Assembly (NCBI GenBank): GCA_030689585.1
Contig: JAUYFZ010000291.1
Coordinates: forward strand, 1-6,974
From: Rhodocyclaceae bacterium
Lineage (GTDB): Bacteria; Pseudomonadota; Gammaproteobacteria; Burkholderiales; Rhodocyclaceae
Direction of reading: 5' to 3'
Length of the DNA stretch: 6,974 nucleotides
Shown here: piece after piece, positions 6,521-6,974 of the stretch
How positions within the stretch are numbered: position 1 is the first letter of the stretch
How the letters are laid out: the number at the start of each line of letters is the position of its first letter
Position numbers and translations under genes: made by a program
Notes under the pieces: generated by a model
The model's input: only the letters and a program-made list of their open reading frames with translations
What the model was told of the DNA's origin: nothing
Databases searched by the model: none

Positions 6521-6550
6521 ATCGCAAGAAAGTCGCGACTTTTATGCGAT
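6521..6550. promoter_or_regulatory. 30-bp interrupted palindrome upstream of AAA1
   Basis: A perfect 14-bp palindrome AAAGTCGCGACTTT (6529-6542) is flanked, after two unpaired bases on each side, by ATCGCA (6521-6526) and TGCGAT (6545-6550), giving 26 of 30 paired positions. It ends 18 bp before the AAA1 ATG. No T-run follows, so it is not a typical terminator. Its placement suits an operator or a 5'-UTR hairpin; no regulator can be named. Confidence 0.45.
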
Positions 6551-6606
6551 TTGTGGATGATTAGACGGCATAAGCAGTGCGATGAAAACGCAATCAATAA
6601 ATCTGG

Positions 6607-6760
6607 GTAACTACTCAGGTCCGGTCGGAACACAGCTCTCCTCCCCCTTCAAGGGGGAGGCAGGGAGGGGGATGGTGGGAAGAATTCCGCGCAAAACCCC
6701 ATCCCCACCCCAGCCCTCCCCTTGAAGGGGAGGGAGATTGACGCCGACCTGAGTAGTTAC
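6607..6760 (-). mobile_element. MITE copy C, upstream of AAA1
   Basis: This 154-bp element has perfect 15-bp terminal inverted repeats, GTAACTACTCAGGTC and its complement. Flanking octamers AAATCTGG (6599-6606) and AAATCGGG (6761-6768) match at 7 of 8, consistent with a target duplication that has since mutated. It has the same orientation as A and D. It differs from copy A at four positions, one of them the sixth base of the left end. In this copy the VTTQVGVNLPP reading frame ends at TAG within the terminal repeat (after PTGPE), showing what the usual element does when translated. Confidence 0.92.
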
Positions 6761-6896
6761 AAATCGGGATTGATCTGCATGTGAAAGAATGGTTGTGGAC
6801 AAACCGGGGGATGGCAGAGGAGGTTGAACGGCGACCGTTGAATTATTTTCTTTTCCGTAATTTACGGTTTATGGAATAATGTAGCGTAATTAGAAG
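6761..6896. other. 136-bp unique segment between MITE copies C and D
   Basis: No gene is recognised. A plus-strand frame from GTG at 6781 to TAA at 6879 (32 codons, with an internal ATG at 6811 and AGGAGG nearby at 6817-6822 but downstream of it) gives no family signal. A small dyad CCGTAA-T-TTACGG lies at 6855-6867, too tight for a hairpin but possible as a protein site. The segment is AT-rich towards 6896. Together with 6503-6606 this makes up the unique part of the 472-bp gene-free end of the window. Confidence 0.4.
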
Positions 6897-6974
6897 GTAA
6901 CTACTCAGGTCCGGTCGGAACACAGCTCTCCTCCCCCTTCAAGGGGGAGGCAGGGAGGGGGATGGTGGGAAGAA
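6897..6974 (-). mobile_element. MITE copy D, truncated by window end
   Basis: The 78 visible bases are identical to the first 78 bases of copy C, starting GTAACTACTCAGGTC and ending in the G-rich arm. Orientation is the same as C and A. The candidate left target octamer is ATTAGAAG (6889-6896); its partner lies beyond the window. Identity with C suggests recent transposition or gene conversion. Confidence 0.88.

Noticed and set aside
6582..6740. Plus-strand ORF MKTQSINL running into copy C
   Set aside because: Only eight codons before the element and a stop soon after the target in the pre-insertion sequence; no ribosome binding site or homology.
6611..6802. 63-codon minus-strand ORF through MITE copy C
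   Set aside because: Nearly all of it is the translated element and it stops in the terminal repeat; no host gene signal upstream.
1879..6974. Repeats as a CRISPR array
   Set aside because: Copies are about 154 bp, irregularly spaced, in both orientations and flanked by target duplications; no cas gene is present.

Overview
The window looks like chromosomal accessory DNA of a mid-GC bacterium, most likely a member of the Pseudomonadota. This rests on gene style and on G-rich palindromic repeats that translate as P-L-x-G-E-G peptides; no marker gene is present, so it is a moderate-to-weak call. Every convincing gene reads on the minus strand, so the biological order runs from high to low coordinates.

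Layout in transcription order. (i) 6974-6503 has no convincing gene. It holds two copies of a small transposon-like repeat (C complete, D cut by the window edge) and a 30-bp interrupted palindrome just upstream of the first gene. (ii) 6502-5366 encodes an AAA_14/DUF4143 ATPase (AAA1). (iii) 5359-5115 is a spacer split by repeat copy B. (iv) 5114-3915 encodes a second, divergent AAA_14/DUF4143 ATPase (AAA2). (v) 3913-3854 carries the last 12 codons of an AAA1-type gene, part of a perfect 50-bp direct repeat with the true AAA1 end. (vi) 3847-323 encodes a 1174-residue multidomain glycosyltransferase (GT2, then a second GT2-like module, then a GT-B/GT4-like module). (vii) 326-1 is the 5' end of another glycosyltransferase, overlapping the previous gene by ATGA and paralogous to its last module. 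The glycosyltransferases suggest surface polysaccharide or glycan-modification work. The two ATPases are a widespread, often transferred family of unknown function and need not act with them.

The most interesting content is the repeat family. It is a ~154-bp non-autonomous element with 15-bp terminal inverted repeats (GTAACTACTCAGGTC), two internal hairpins and G-tract arms on opposite strands. It is flanked by 8-bp target duplications: perfect for A and B, 7/8 for C. No transposase is present, so it behaves as a MITE; the GTAA ends and 8-bp duplication resemble the IS66 family. Copy A lies inside the large glycosyltransferase gene. Element plus duplication is 162 bp, so it adds exactly 54 codons in frame. 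The usual terminal repeat would place an in-frame TAG at its downstream end; copy A has a single base difference that turns this TAG into TGG, leaving the reading frame open. A shorter related half-element sits in frame about 125 bp upstream in the same gene.
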